NCBI RefSeq assembly: GCF_022698145.1
Contig: NZ_JALDAX010000012.1
Span: 220,494 to 284,493 of the forward strand
Source of the DNA: Streptomyces spinosisporus
GTDB lineage: Bacteria > Actinomycetota > Actinomycetes > Streptomycetales > Streptomycetaceae
DNA: 64,000 nt
Reading direction: 5' to 3'
Made by a program: the position numbers and the translations under genes. Under the pieces are notes generated by a model. It was not told the origin of the DNA. It ran no database searches and saw nothing but the letters and a program-made list of their open reading frames with translations. Below, in pieces: positions 28,761 to 38,123 of this stretch; the stretch's first letter is position 1, and the number at the start of each line of letters is the position of its first letter.

Positions 28761-28791
28761 TTGCCTGACGTTTACCCCTGAGCGTTACGAT
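28761..28791 (+). promoter_or_regulatory. Possible tatA promoter
   Basis: TTGCCT (28761-28766) and TACGAT (28786-28791) with a 19-base spacer, about 86 bases before tatA. The spacer is long, so this is only a candidate. Confidence 0.3.
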
Positions 28792-28876
28792 CGCTGTCAA
28801 CACGGTCGATCGGACATGTGTCCGACCGGTCGGACAGCACCCCACCCCAGCCGCCTCGGTGAGAAGGTAAAGACTT

Positions 28877-29164
28877 ATGTTCGGAAGGCTCGGCGCCCCC
28901 GAGATCATTCTCATCCTCGTCGTCGTCATCCTGCTGTTCGGCGCGAAGAAGCTTCCCGACATGGCGCGCTCGCTCGGCAAGTCCGCTCGCATCCTCAAGA
29001 GCGAGGCCAAGGCGATGAAGGAGGACGGCAGCAGCGGCACGGCGACGCCGGCCGGCCCGCCCAACAACGAGCAGCCCCCGGCGCAGCGCACCATCCAGGC
29101 CTCTCCCGGCGATGTGACCAGCTCCCGCCCGGTCAACGAGCCGACGGACACCACGAAGGCCTGA
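28877..29164 (+). CDS. tatA: Twin-arginine translocase subunit TatA
   Basis: 95 residues. Short N-terminal membrane helix EIILILVVVILLFGAKKLPD with the FG hinge, an amphipathic helix (ARSLGKSARILKSEAKAMKED) and a Pro/Ser-rich tail. TatA polymerises to pass folded proteins recruited by TatC. ATG 28877 has GAAGG upstream. tatC follows 47 bases later. Confidence 0.95.
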   Translation: MFGRLGAPEIILILVVVILLFGAKKLPDMARSLGKSARILKSEAKAMKEDGSSGTATPAGPPNNEQPPAQRTIQASPGDVTSSRPVNEPTDTTKA

Positions 29165-29211
29165 TGCAGGGCCGGACGCCCCCGGCCTGCCGCACGAGAT
29201 GAGGATGTGGG

Positions 29212-30162
29212 TTGCCCAAGCCTGCCCGCAAGAAGGAGAAGGATCCCGAGGGGCGGATGCCCCTTGCGGATCACCTTCGTGAGCTCCGCAACCGGCTCGC
29301 GAAGGCGATGCTGGCGATCGTGCTCGTCACGGCCGTTGCCGCCTTCTTCTACAACGACATCATCAACTTCATCACCGAGCCGGTGCTGGACTCCGTCGGC
29401 TGCAGCCAGACCTTCGAGCAGCTGGCGAATTCGCACGAGAAGACGCACCAGTGCGCGCAGATCACGATCAACGGTCTGCTCACGCCCTTCACGCTGGCGT
29501 TGAAGGTGTCCCTGATGGCCGGCGTGGTGCTGGCCTCGCCGGTGTGGCTGTACCAGCTGTGGGCCTTCGTGGCGCCCGGACTGCACCGCCACGAGCGCAA
29601 GTACGCCTACGCGTTCGTCGGCACCGGCGTACCGCTGTTCGTCGGCGGTGCCTACTTCGCGTACCGCGTGCTGCCCACCACGGCGAAGGTGCTGATCGGT
29701 TTCACCCCGGACGGTGTCAACAACCTGCTGCCGCTGGACGACCTGCTCGACCTCGTCACGCGCATGGTGCTGGTCTTCGGGCTCTCCTTCGAACTTCCGC
29801 TGCTGCTGATCATGCTCAATCTCACCGGGGTGCTGACCGGCAGGCGCATGCTCGGCTGGTGGCGCGGCATGATCATGGCGATCACGGTGTTCGCGGCGAT
29901 CGCGACGCCGAGCACCGACCCGCTGACCATGCTGGCCCTCGCCGGACCGATCTGGGTGCTGTACTTCGGCGCGGTCGTCTTCTCACTGCTCAACGACCGG
30001 CGCAAGCGGCTGCGCGAGGCCGAGGGCCCCGGCGACGACGAGGCCTCGGACCTGGACCTCACGCCGGAGGACATCGGCGAGGTCGAGACGGTCTCCGCGA
30101 GCCGCGCCCTGCCCGAGCAGGCGACCACGGACCGGGTCAACGGCTATGACGACGTGACCTGA
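29212..30162 (+). CDS. tatC: Twin-arginine translocase subunit TatC
   Basis: 316-residue six-helix membrane protein that recognises twin-arginine signals. Conserved MPLADHLRELRNRLAKA near the N-terminus, ASPVWLYQLWAFVAPGLHRHERKY and FGLSFELPLLL segments. TTG start 29212 is preceded by GAGGATGTGGG. The C-terminal ~50 residues after LNDRRKRLREAEGP are an acidic cytoplasmic tail. No tatB is adjacent. Followed by a strong hairpin. Confidence 0.95.
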   Translation: MPKPARKKEKDPEGRMPLADHLRELRNRLAKAMLAIVLVTAVAAFFYNDIINFITEPVLDSVGCSQTFEQLANSHEKTHQCAQITINGLLTPFTLALKVSLMAGVVLASPVWLYQLWAFVAPGLHRHERKYAYAFVGTGVPLFVGGAYFAYRVLPTTAKVLIGFTPDGVNNLLPLDDLLDLVTRMVLVFGLSFELPLLLIMLNLTGVLTGRRMLGWWRGMIMAITVFAAIATPSTDPLTMLALAGPIWVLYFGAVVFSLLNDRRKRLREAEGPGDDEASDLDLTPEDIGEVETVSASRALPEQATTDRVNGYDDVT

Positions 30163-30183
30163 GCGTTCGCCCGCTGCTGTCCA

Positions 30184-30233
30184 CGAGAGGTGCCCGTCCC
30201 AGGCTCCGTGCCTGGTGACCCGGGCACCTCTCG
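30184..30233 (+). terminator. Nested hairpin terminator between tatC and the helicase
   Basis: Outer 13-bp perfect stem (30184-30196 with 30221-30233, CGAGAGGTGCCCG) enclosing an inner 6-bp stem (30199-30204 with 30210-30215). Followed by GTGTTTG. Confidence 0.8.
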
Positions 30234-30304
30234 GTGTTTGACGGACCGGGTTCCGGATAATGATCGTCCTGTTGTCAGTGTGGCCCGGTACGCTCGAAAG
30301 CACG

Positions 30305-33121
30305 ATGACAGACGACCTCTCCCCGGCCGAACGGTACGCGGCTGCCCGCAGGCGCGCTGCCGACCAGGCCACCGCGCTCGCCTCGTTCCGCGAGATGTAC
30401 GACTTCGGCCTCGACCCCTTCCAGATCGAGGCCTGTCGGGCGCTCGAATCCGGCAAGGGCGTACTGGTCGCCGCTCCCACCGGCTCCGGCAAGACGATCG
30501 TGGGCGAGTTCGCCGTCCACCTCGCCCTGCAGCAGGGCAAGAAGTGCTTCTACACGACACCCATCAAGGCCCTGTCGAACCAGAAGTACGCCGACCTCTG
30601 CCGCCGTTACGGCACCGACAAGGTCGGCCTGCTCACCGGCGACAACAGCGTCAACTCCGAGGCGCCGGTGGTCGTGATGACCACCGAGGTGCTGCGGAAC
30701 ATGCTGTACGCGGGCTCGCAGACCCTCCTCGGCCTCGGCCACGTCGTCATGGACGAGGTGCACTACCTCTCCGACCGCTTCCGGGGCGCCGTATGGGAAG
30801 AGGTGATCATTCACCTCCCCGAGTCGGTCACGCTCGTCTCGCTGTCGGCGACGGTCTCCAACGCCGAGGAGTTCGGCGACTGGCTCGACACCGTCCGCGG
30901 CGACACCGAGGTGATCGTCTCCGAGCACCGGCCCGTGCCGCTGTTCCAGCACGTGCTCGCCGGGCGGCGGATGTACGACCTGTTCGAGGAGGGCGAGGGC
31001 AGCAAGAAGGCCGTCAACCCCGACCTCACCCGCCTTGCCCGGATGGAGGCCCAGCGGCCCTCGTACCAGGACCGCAGACGCGGCCGCGCGATGCGGGAGG
31101 CCGACCGTGAGCGGGAGCGCAGACAGCGCTCGCGGGTGTGGACCCCCGGCCGCCCCGAGGTCATCGAGCGGCTGGACGCCGAGGGCCTGCTGCCCGCCAT
31201 CACCTTCATCTTCAGCCGCGCCGCCTGCGAGGCCGCCGTACAGCAGTGTCTGTACGCGGGTCTGCGGCTCAACGACGACGAGGCGCGGGGGAGGGTGCGT
31301 GCCCTCGTCGAGGAGCGGACGGCGTCCATCCCCAGGGAGGACCTGCACGTCCTCGGCTACTACGAGTGGCTCGAGGGCCTGGAGCGCGGTATCGCCGCCC
31401 ACCACGCGGGCATGCTGCCGACGTTCAAGGAGGTCGTCGAGGAGCTCTTCGTGCGCGGCCTGGTCAAGGCCGTGTTCGCGACCGAGACACTGGCGCTGGG
31501 CATCAACATGCCCGCGCGCTCGGTGGTGTTGGAGAAGCTCGTCAAGTGGAACGGCGAGCAGCACGCCGACATCACCCCGGGCGAGTACACCCAGCTGACG
31601 GGCCGTGCCGGCCGGCGCGGCATCGATGTCGAGGGCCATGCCGTGGTGCTGTGGCAGCGCGGGATGAGCCCGGAGCACCTGGCCGGACTGGCCGGCACGC
31701 GTACGTACCCGCTGCGCTCCAGCTTCAAGCCGTCGTACAACATGGCGGTGAACCTGGTGGAGCAGTTCGGCCGGCACCGCTCGCGCGAACTGCTCGAGAC
31801 GTCCTTCGCACAGTTCCAGGCCGACAAGTCGGTCGTCGGGATCTCCCGCCAGGTGCAGCGCAATGAGGAGGGCCTCGAGGGCTACAAGGCCTCCATGACC
31901 TGCCACCTGGGCGACTTCGACGAGTACGCCCGTCTGCGGCGCGAACTCAAGGACCGGGAGAACGAGTTGGCGCGGCAGGGTGCCGTGCAGCGGCGGGCGG
32001 AGGCCGCGGTCGCGCTGGAGAAGCTCAAGCCGGGGGACGTCATCCATGTGCCGACGGGCAAGTACGCCGGTCTGGCCCTGGTGCTCGACCCGGGACTGCC
32101 GGCCGGGCGGTCGAACGGGCATCGCGGCTTCGAGCACCACGACGGCCCACGCCCGCTGGTGCTGACCGCCGAGCGGCAGGTGAAGCGACTGGCGTCGATG
32201 GACTTCCCGGTCCCCGTCGAGGCGCTGGAGCGGATGCGGATCCCCAAGTCCTTCAACCCCCGCTCGCCGCAGTCCCGTCGGGACCTCGCCTCCGCGCTGC
32301 GCACCAAGGCCGGGCACATCCCGCCGGAGCGGGCTCGCAAGAAGCGCTCGCAGGCCGCCGACGACCGCGAGATCGCACGGCTGCGCACCGCCATCCGCGC
32401 GCACCCCTGCCATGGGTGCAACGACCGCGAGGACCATGCGCGTTGGGCCGAGCGGTACCACCGGCTGCTGCGGGACACCTCGCAGCTGGAGCGGCGTATC
32501 GAGGGCCGCACGAACACGATCGCGCGGACCTTCGACCGGATCGTCGCGCTTTTGACCGAGCTGGACTATCTGCGCGGTGACGAGGCCACCGAGCACGGGA
32601 AGCGGCTGGCGCGGCTCTACGGCGAACTCGATCTGCTGGCCAGCGAGTGTCTGCGGGCCGGGGTCTGGGAAGGGCTCGCTCCCGCCGAACTCGCGGCCTG
32701 TGTCTCGGCGTTGGTGTACGAGGCGCGGGTCGGCGACGACGCGATGGCGCCCAAGCTGCCGTCCGGCAAGGCCAAGGCGGCGCTCGGCGAGATGGTGCGG
32801 ATCTGGGGGCGGCTGGACGCGCTGGAGGAGGACTTCCGCATCACGCAGACCGAGGGGGTCGGACAGCGGGAGCCGGATCTCGGGTTCGCCTGGGCGGCGT
32901 ACATGTGGGCCTCGGGGAAGGGCCTCGACGAGGTGCTCCGGGAGGCGGAGATGCCGGCCGGGGACTTCGTGCGGTGGTGCAAGCAGGTGATCGATGTGCT
33001 GGGGCAGATCGCCGCGGCGGCGCCCGTCTCCGGTGTGGAGGGGTCGACCGTGTCTAAGGCTGCGCGCAAGGCCGTTGATCAGTTGCTGCGGGGGGTTGTG
33101 GCGTACTCGTCCGTGGGGTGA
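30305..33121 (+). CDS. helY: Ski2/Mtr4-like DExH helicase, HelY-type
   Basis: 938 residues from ATG 30305. Walker A APTGSGKT at 57-64, DEVH box at 150-153, motif III LSATVSN, motif VI QLTGRAGRRG, then a long C-terminal region resembling the rRNA-processing arch/DSHCT domain of Mtr4-like RNA helicases (RIWGRLDALEEDFRI). Mycobacterial HelY lies in the same order after tatA-tatC and pafBC. Role in RNA processing or repair is inferred. There is little Shine-Dalgarno signal before the ATG. Confidence 0.9.
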   Translation: MTDDLSPAERYAAARRRAADQATALASFREMYDFGLDPFQIEACRALESGKGVLVAAPTGSGKTIVGEFAVHLALQQGKKCFYTTPIKALSNQKYADLCRRYGTDKVGLLTGDNSVNSEAPVVVMTTEVLRNMLYAGSQTLLGLGHVVMDEVHYLSDRFRGAVWEEVIIHLPESVTLVSLSATVSNAEEFGDWLDTVRGDTEVIVSEHRPVPLFQHVLAGRRMYDLFEEGEGSKKAVNPDLTRLARMEAQRPSYQDRRRGRAMREADRERERRQRSRVWTPGRPEVIERLDAEGLLPAITFIFSRAACEAAVQQCLYAGLRLNDDEARGRVRALVEERTASIPREDLHVLGYYEWLEGLERGIAAHHAGMLPTFKEVVEELFVRGLVKAVFATETLALGINMPARSVVLEKLVKWNGEQHADITPGEYTQLTGRAGRRGIDVEGHAVVLWQRGMSPEHLAGLAGTRTYPLRSSFKPSYNMAVNLVEQFGRHRSRELLETSFAQFQADKSVVGISRQVQRNEEGLEGYKASMTCHLGDFDEYARLRRELKDRENELARQGAVQRRAEAAVALEKLKPGDVIHVPTGKYAGLALVLDPGLPAGRSNGHRGFEHHDGPRPLVLTAERQVKRLASMDFPVPVEALERMRIPKSFNPRSPQSRRDLASALRTKAGHIPPERARKKRSQAADDREIARLRTAIRAHPCHGCNDREDHARWAERYHRLLRDTSQLERRIEGRTNTIARTFDRIVALLTELDYLRGDEATEHGKRLARLYGELDLLASECLRAGVWEGLAPAELAACVSALVYEARVGDDAMAPKLPSGKAKAALGEMVRIWGRLDALEEDFRITQTEGVGQREPDLGFAWAAYMWASGKGLDEVLREAEMPAGDFVRWCKQVIDVLGQIAAAAPVSGVEGSTVSKAARKAVDQLLRGVVAYSSVG

Positions 33122-33458
33122 GGGGTTCGATGGCGGGTGCGGGTTCGTCGTGGCTTGTCGCGCAGTTCCCCGCGCCCCTGAAGACTTGACCTGGGCGACT
33201 CAGTACTGATCTTCACTCGTCACGGTGAGTGGTTTTCGTATGCGCGTACGCCGTTACACGCCGTGTGCGAATGGGATCTGAGCGTATAAATGAGCCGAGG
33301 GTACTCCTCGCCGGTGTCCCGATTCAGGTGCTTGCTGAATATGACCCGGCGATGATCCGGTCGGACTAAGCTCGCCCGCAGCGCACCGAGTTGAGGTGTA
33401 TTCGTGCGCTTGTTCCCCATATGTGCGACTTCCCCTCGATTCGTTTCAGAAGGCCTAC
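33122..33458. other. Intergenic region before the conservon: dispersed repeat, palindrome, possible promoter
   Basis: No gene. 33134-33184 holds a GC block with GTCGCGCAGTTCCCCGCGCCCC, which I recognise as a sequence often found between Streptomyces genes. TCACGGTGA (33220-33228), a perfect 9-base palindrome overlapped by CACTC/GAGTG, resembles developmental-regulator sites such as those of BldD. TATAAA at 33285-33290 could be a -10. The rest is unusually AT-rich for this window. Confidence 0.5.
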
Positions 33459-35051
33459 ATGGTGAGTGTCCAATCCCCTCCCCAGCGCCGTGAACTCCCC
33501 TATGCACGTGTGCTGTTGCTGCCCGCGATAGTGATGGCCGCGGCGACCGGAGCAGCTGCCGCGGTGGTGACCGGGCCGGCCCGGGCCGCCGTCGTCTGGT
33601 GCGGTGCCGTCGCCACGCTGCTCGTCATCGCGACGGCGGCCGAAGCGGTACGACGCGGCCGCGCCCTGCGGGCCGTACGCGAAGAGAGCCTCCGTCACAC
33701 TGCGTATCTGGAACGGCGTGTGGCCGGGCACGAGCAGGACATGCACCGGCTCGCGCACGAGATCACGCCGACCGCCATCTACTACCTGCGGGGCGGGAAT
33801 TCCCCCGGAGAGGTGATTCGCCAACTCGGCGACATGGACCCCTCCTACCGCGATCTGCCCGCCTCCCAGGTGGCGTTGATCAAGCGCGTGCTCGACATCG
33901 TCGACACCGAGGAAGCGATGCGGGACTCCTCGCAGCGCGCCTTCGTCAGCATCGCCCGCCGCGTCCAGGCGCTCGTCCACCAACAGGCCGTGGAACTCCG
34001 GGAGATGGAGGAGGACCACGGCCGTAACCCCGAGGTCTTCGACGACCTGCTGCGCATCGACCACGGCACCGCGCTGATCGGCCGGCTCGCCGACTCGATC
34101 TCGGTGCTCGGCGGCGGCCGCCCCGGCCGCCAGTGGCCGCAGCCCGTCCCCCTGTACAGCGTGCTGCGCGGCGCCATGTCCCGGATCCTGGAGTACCGGC
34201 GCATCTCGCTCGACAACATCGCCAAGGTCAACATCCGCGGCATCTCCGTCGAGCCGGTCATCCACGCCTGCGCCGAACTCCTCGACAACGCCACGCGCTA
34301 CTCGCCCCCGCAGACCAAGGTGCACGTCACCGCCAGCGAGGTGCAGACCGGCATCGCGATCGAGATCGAGGACGCCGGCATCAGCCTCAGCGAGGAGGCC
34401 CGCGCCCGGGCCGAGGGCATGCTGGAGCGCGCCCAGGCCGGTGTCGACCTCCAGGACCTCGGCGAGTCCCCGCGCCTCGGTCTGGCCGTCGTCGGCCGCC
34501 TGTGCAAGGCGTTCGACATGCAGATCTCGCTGCGCTCCTCGGCGTACGGCGGCGTCCGCGCCGTTCTCGTCGTACCGCGCGTGATGATGACGAGCGACCC
34601 CGCGCCCGGCCTCGCCCACGGCGTCGGCGCCACCGCCGCCCCCAAGCTCGACATCGGCGGCATCGAGGGTCCCCAGCGCGCCCCCAAGCGGCGGCGTCCC
34701 ACCAGCCCGCGCATCCCGGCCGGCGTGTCCATGGAGGACGAGGTCCCCGAGGTCACCGAGTGGACCGCCGGCGGTCTGCCCCAGCGACGCAGTCGCGTCA
34801 AGATCCCGCTCAGCCAGCGGCTCGCCGAACAGGCCGCCGCCGAAGAGGCCGAGCGGGAGGCCCAGGCGGCGCGGCCCTCCTGGGGGGCACCGGTGCACGA
34901 ACCGGAGCCGGAGCAGAAGGAGCCCGAACCCGGGCTCTGGGTCGAGGCGTTCTGGGAGGGCCTCAAGGGCGACCCGGACCCGACCGCATTCACCCAGCCG
35001 ACCAACGAGCCGGCCCGTATCGAGGCCGACGACGAGAGGGACCACAAGTGA
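33459..35051 (+). CDS. cvnA9: Conservon sensor kinase-like protein (CvnA)
   Basis: 530 residues from ATG 33459 (GAAGG upstream). Two membrane segments near 15-37 and 44-62, then a cytoplasmic kinase-like region with a HATPase domain: N box HACAELLDNATRYSPP, G1 EIEDAGISL, G2 GLAVVGRL. The tail is Pro/Glu-rich. This is a short CvnA without a large extracellular sensor domain. With the next four genes it forms a conservon; order and neighbouring helicase match cvn9/rar of S. coelicolor, implicated in aerial development. Symbol assigned by synteny. Confidence 0.85.
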   Translation: MVSVQSPPQRRELPYARVLLLPAIVMAAATGAAAAVVTGPARAAVVWCGAVATLLVIATAAEAVRRGRALRAVREESLRHTAYLERRVAGHEQDMHRLAHEITPTAIYYLRGGNSPGEVIRQLGDMDPSYRDLPASQVALIKRVLDIVDTEEAMRDSSQRAFVSIARRVQALVHQQAVELREMEEDHGRNPEVFDDLLRIDHGTALIGRLADSISVLGGGRPGRQWPQPVPLYSVLRGAMSRILEYRRISLDNIAKVNIRGISVEPVIHACAELLDNATRYSPPQTKVHVTASEVQTGIAIEIEDAGISLSEEARARAEGMLERAQAGVDLQDLGESPRLGLAVVGRLCKAFDMQISLRSSAYGGVRAVLVVPRVMMTSDPAPGLAHGVGATAAPKLDIGGIEGPQRAPKRRRPTSPRIPAGVSMEDEVPEVTEWTAGGLPQRRSRVKIPLSQRLAEQAAAEEAEREAQAARPSWGAPVHEPEPEQKEPEPGLWVEAFWEGLKGDPDPTAFTQPTNEPARIEADDERDHK

Positions 35052-35455
35052 TCCAGCAGCGAGCCAACTTCGACTGGATGCTCAAGGATCTCGCTGACGG
35101 AGTACCGGGCATCGAGATGATCGTGGTGCTCTCCGCAGACGGCCTGCGCATCGCCCGCTACGGGGGAGACCCCGACGCCGCCGACCGCGTCGCCGCGGCC
35201 TGCGCGGGACTGCAGAGCCTCGCGGGCGCCGTCGCCCATGAGATCCCCGGCAGCGACGGCCGGATGAAACTGGTCATCATCGAGATCAACGGCGGCTACT
35301 TCTATCTGATGGCCGCGGGGGCCAACGCCTATCTGGCGGTGCTCTCCGACGTGGTCGCCGAACCCGGGCTGATGAGCAACCGCATGCGCGACCTCGTCGT
35401 ACGCATCGGGGCCCATCTCACCAGCCCGCCCAGGCGCAACGGGCAGACCGTATGA
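35048..35455 (+). CDS. cvnB9: Conservon roadblock/LC7 protein (CvnB)
   Basis: 135 residues with a single roadblock/LC7 fold (MLKDLADGVPGIEMIVVLSADGLRIA ... LAVLSD). These proteins are GAP- or scaffold-like partners of small GTPases, here CvnD. GTG 35048 overlaps the cvnA stop (GTGA), and its stop overlaps cvnC. Confidence 0.92.
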   Translation: MIQQRANFDWMLKDLADGVPGIEMIVVLSADGLRIARYGGDPDAADRVAAACAGLQSLAGAVAHEIPGSDGRMKLVIIEINGGYFYLMAAGANAYLAVLSDVVAEPGLMSNRMRDLVVRIGAHLTSPPRRNGQTV

Positions 35456-35862
35456 CTCCTCCCCAACGCCGACGGCGACATCCCAGTCAGGAAACCGCGG
35501 AACCTCCCCCGAAACCGGCGCCCGGAAAAGCGGGCGAGACCAAGGCCCCGGAGCGGCTCTACGTGGTCGCCGGACCCGACGGGGAGCGCGCGGACATCGA
35601 CCTGGTCACGTTAATCGTGGCGCGCGCCGACCCACCGCCCTCGGCCACCCCGGAGCAGGCGGCGATGCTCCGGCTGTGCACGGCACCCATCTCGGTGGCC
35701 GAGCTCTCGGCCTATCTGAGCCTGCCGTTCAGCGTGGTGACCGTGCTGCTCACCGAACTGCTGGCGGCAGAGCTGGTGCAGGCGCGCGCCCCGATCGTCC
35801 GGCAGGCGCTCCCCGACCGTTCCCTCCTCGAAGCGGTGATGCATGGACTTCAAAGGCTCTGA
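35452..35862 (+). CDS. cvnC9: Conservon DUF742 protein (CvnC)
   Basis: 136 residues. Basic, Pro-rich N-terminus to about 35, then the DUF742 winged-helix-like domain (RLYVVAGPDGERADIDLVTLI, ISVAELSAYLSLPFSVV). ATG 35452 overlaps the cvnB stop (ATGA) and its 3' end overlaps cvnD by 20 bases, so the conservon is translationally coupled. Confidence 0.9.
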   Translation: MTPPQRRRRHPSQETAEPPPKPAPGKAGETKAPERLYVVAGPDGERADIDLVTLIVARADPPPSATPEQAAMLRLCTAPISVAELSAYLSLPFSVVTVLLTELLAAELVQARAPIVRQALPDRSLLEAVMHGLQRL

Positions 35863-36463
35863 CACCATCCCCGGACCACGCACAGAGGATCATCTGCCGC
35901 ACACGGCCCAGGCCGCGGTGAAGATCGTGATCGTGGGCGGCTTCGGAGTCGGCAAGACGACGATGGTCGGCTCGGTCAGCGAGATCAGGCCGCTGACGAC
36001 CGAAGAGACCATGACCCAGGCCGGCATCGGGGTCGACGACAACTTCGGGTCCGAGACCAAGACGGCCACCACCGTGGCCATGGACTTCGGCCGCATCAGC
36101 ATCACCGACCAGCTGGTGCTCTACCTCTTCGGCACCCCCGGCCAGGAGCGCTTCTGGTTCCTGTGGAACGGGCTGTTCGAGGGCGCGCTCGGCGCGGTCG
36201 TACTGATCGACACCCGCAGGCTCGAGGTCAGCTTCGACGTCATAGGGCGTCTGGAGGAGCGCGGCGTGCCCTTCGTGGTCGCCGTCAACTCCTTCCCGGA
36301 CGGCCCCCGTTACCCCATCCCCGAGCTGCGCACCGCACTCGACCTGGCCGACGAGATCCCGATCATCGAGTGCGATGCGCGCCGCCGGGCCTCCAGCCGG
36401 GACGTCCTGATGACGCTGCTGCGCTTCCTGCACTCGCTGGCCAGAGCGAAGGCACGCGCATGA
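35843..36463 (+). CDS. cvnD9: Conservon small Ras-like GTPase (CvnD)
   Basis: 206 residues. P-loop GGFGVGKTT at 32-40, G3 GTPGQERF, and VAVNSF in the position of the NKxD motif, as usual for CvnD/MglA-like ATP/GTP-binding proteins. Acts as a switch controlled with CvnA-C at the membrane. A 93-base gap separates it from the P450 gene. Confidence 0.93.
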   Translation: MDFKGSDTIPGPRTEDHLPHTAQAAVKIVIVGGFGVGKTTMVGSVSEIRPLTTEETMTQAGIGVDDNFGSETKTATTVAMDFGRISITDQLVLYLFGTPGQERFWFLWNGLFEGALGAVVLIDTRRLEVSFDVIGRLEERGVPFVVAVNSFPDGPRYPIPELRTALDLADEIPIIECDARRRASSRDVLMTLLRFLHSLARAKARA

Positions 36464-36556
36464 GCCCGCCCCGGCCGCGTCCCGCGGCAGTCCCGCGGCC
36501 GCGCCCACCCCACCCCCTTCCGCAGACCGATCCATTTCAGCTTCGGAGCGATCATC

Positions 36557-38035
36557 GTGACGCCTGAACCCCATTCCCCGACCGGAACGGACTCCATGGC
36601 CGGTCCGCCGCCCGGCTGCCCCGCACACGGCCTCGGCCCCGGCGGGCTGCGCCGGCTGTACGGCCCCGAGGCGGAGAACCTGTCAGCCGTGTACGAGGAG
36701 CTCCGCGACGAGCACGGCCCCGTGGCCCCCGCGCTGCTCCACGAGGACGTGCCGATCTGGGTGGTGCTCGGCCACAGCGAGAACCTGCACATGGTGAGCA
36801 CCCCCACGCAGTACTGCCGTGACACCCGGCAGTGGACCGCCCTGCAGGACGGCACGATCAAGCCGGACCATCCGCTGATGCCGCTCGTCGCCTGGCAGCC
36901 CATCTGCTGTCACGCCGAGGGCGACGAGCATCTGCGGCTGCGCGGCGCGGTCACCGGTGCCATGTCGACCATCAACCACCGGGGCATCCGGCGCCACATC
37001 AACCGCTCCACCCAGCACCTCGTCAACAAGTTCTGCGAGGAGGGCCGGGCCGATCTGGTCGCCCAGTTCGCCGAGCATCTGCCGATGGCGGTGATGTGCC
37101 AGATCCTCGGCATGCCCGACGAGTACAACGACCGGATCGTGCACGCCGCCCGCGACATGCTCAAGGGCACCGAGACCTCCATCGCCAGCAACGCGTACAT
37201 CATGGACGTCCTGATGCGGCTCACCGCCCGCCGCCGGGCCGAACCCGAGGACGACTTCACCAGCCATCTGATCAACCACTCGGCGCGGCTCAACGACGAG
37301 GAGGTAGGCCAGCATCTGCGCGTCATCCTGATGGCCGCGTACGAGGCGACGGCCAACCTCCTCGCCAATGTGCTGCGGCTGGTGCTCACCGACCCGGGCT
37401 TCCGCGCCCAGCTCAACGGCGGTCAGATGACGGTGCCTCAGGCGGTCGAGCAGTCGCTGTGGGACGAACCGCCGTTCAGCACCCAGCTGCCCTATGTCGC
37501 CAAGCAGGACACCGAGTTGGGCGGCCAGCGCGTCCGCAAGGGCGACGGGCTCCTGCTGGGCATCGCGCCGGGCAACGTCGACCCGCGGGTCCGCCCCGAC
37601 CTGTCGGCCAACATGATGGGCAACCGCTCCCACCTCGCCTTCAGCGGCGGCCCGCACGAGTGCCCCGGCCAGGACATCGGCCGCGCCATCGCCGACGTCG
37701 GCGTCGACGCCTTGCTCAACCGTCTTCCGGACATCCAACTCGACTGCGACGAGGCCGAGTTGCGCTGGCGTACGTCCATTCTGAACCGGCACCTGGTGGA
37801 GCTGCCGGTCCGCTTCGAACCGAGGCCCAAGCAGGATGTGACGGCGAAGCCCGGGCACCTCTCCGTCCCGGCGCAGCGCACCGACTGGCAGGTCGGCATC
37901 GGGCAGCCCGAGCCGGCCGCTCCCGTCCCGAGCCCCCAGCCGTCGGCTCCGCCGCAGGCCGCACCGGTGCCCGCGGAACCGGCCCGCCCCATGGGCGCAT
38001 GGCGCCGGTTCCTGCGCTGGTGGCGCGGTTACTGA
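36557..38035 (+). CDS. cvnE9: Cytochrome P450, CYP157-like, lacking ExxR
   Basis: 492 residues, GTG 36557. Heme-binding motif FSGGPHECPGQ with axial Cys369. In the K-helix the usual ExxR is replaced by E298-Q-S-L-W302 (aligned Glu and Arg positions become Gln and Trp), the feature reported for the CYP157 family associated with conservons. The I-helix has YEAT instead of the usual GxxT. It carries a ~70-residue Pro/Ala-rich extension ending WRRFLRWWRGY, an amphipathic tail that might touch membrane. The substrate is unknown. Confidence 0.92.
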   Translation: MTPEPHSPTGTDSMAGPPPGCPAHGLGPGGLRRLYGPEAENLSAVYEELRDEHGPVAPALLHEDVPIWVVLGHSENLHMVSTPTQYCRDTRQWTALQDGTIKPDHPLMPLVAWQPICCHAEGDEHLRLRGAVTGAMSTINHRGIRRHINRSTQHLVNKFCEEGRADLVAQFAEHLPMAVMCQILGMPDEYNDRIVHAARDMLKGTETSIASNAYIMDVLMRLTARRRAEPEDDFTSHLINHSARLNDEEVGQHLRVILMAAYEATANLLANVLRLVLTDPGFRAQLNGGQMTVPQAVEQSLWDEPPFSTQLPYVAKQDTELGGQRVRKGDGLLLGIAPGNVDPRVRPDLSANMMGNRSHLAFSGGPHECPGQDIGRAIADVGVDALLNRLPDIQLDCDEAELRWRTSILNRHLVELPVRFEPRPKQDVTAKPGHLSVPAQRTDWQVGIGQPEPAAPVPSPQPSAPPQAAPVPAEPARPMGAWRRFLRWWRGY

Positions 38036-38123
38036 CCGGGCCGCGGTCGCCGACCGGCCCGCGTGGCCGTCTCCGGTCGGTGGACTCCGGTGCCTGCTGC
38101 GCCTGTTGGAGCGGGTGCCGGAG

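Noticed and set aside
26659..29592. 977-codon minus-strand frame across pafB, pafC and tatA
   Set aside because: Antisense shadow of recognised genes; low-complexity Arg/Val/Leu composition without domains.
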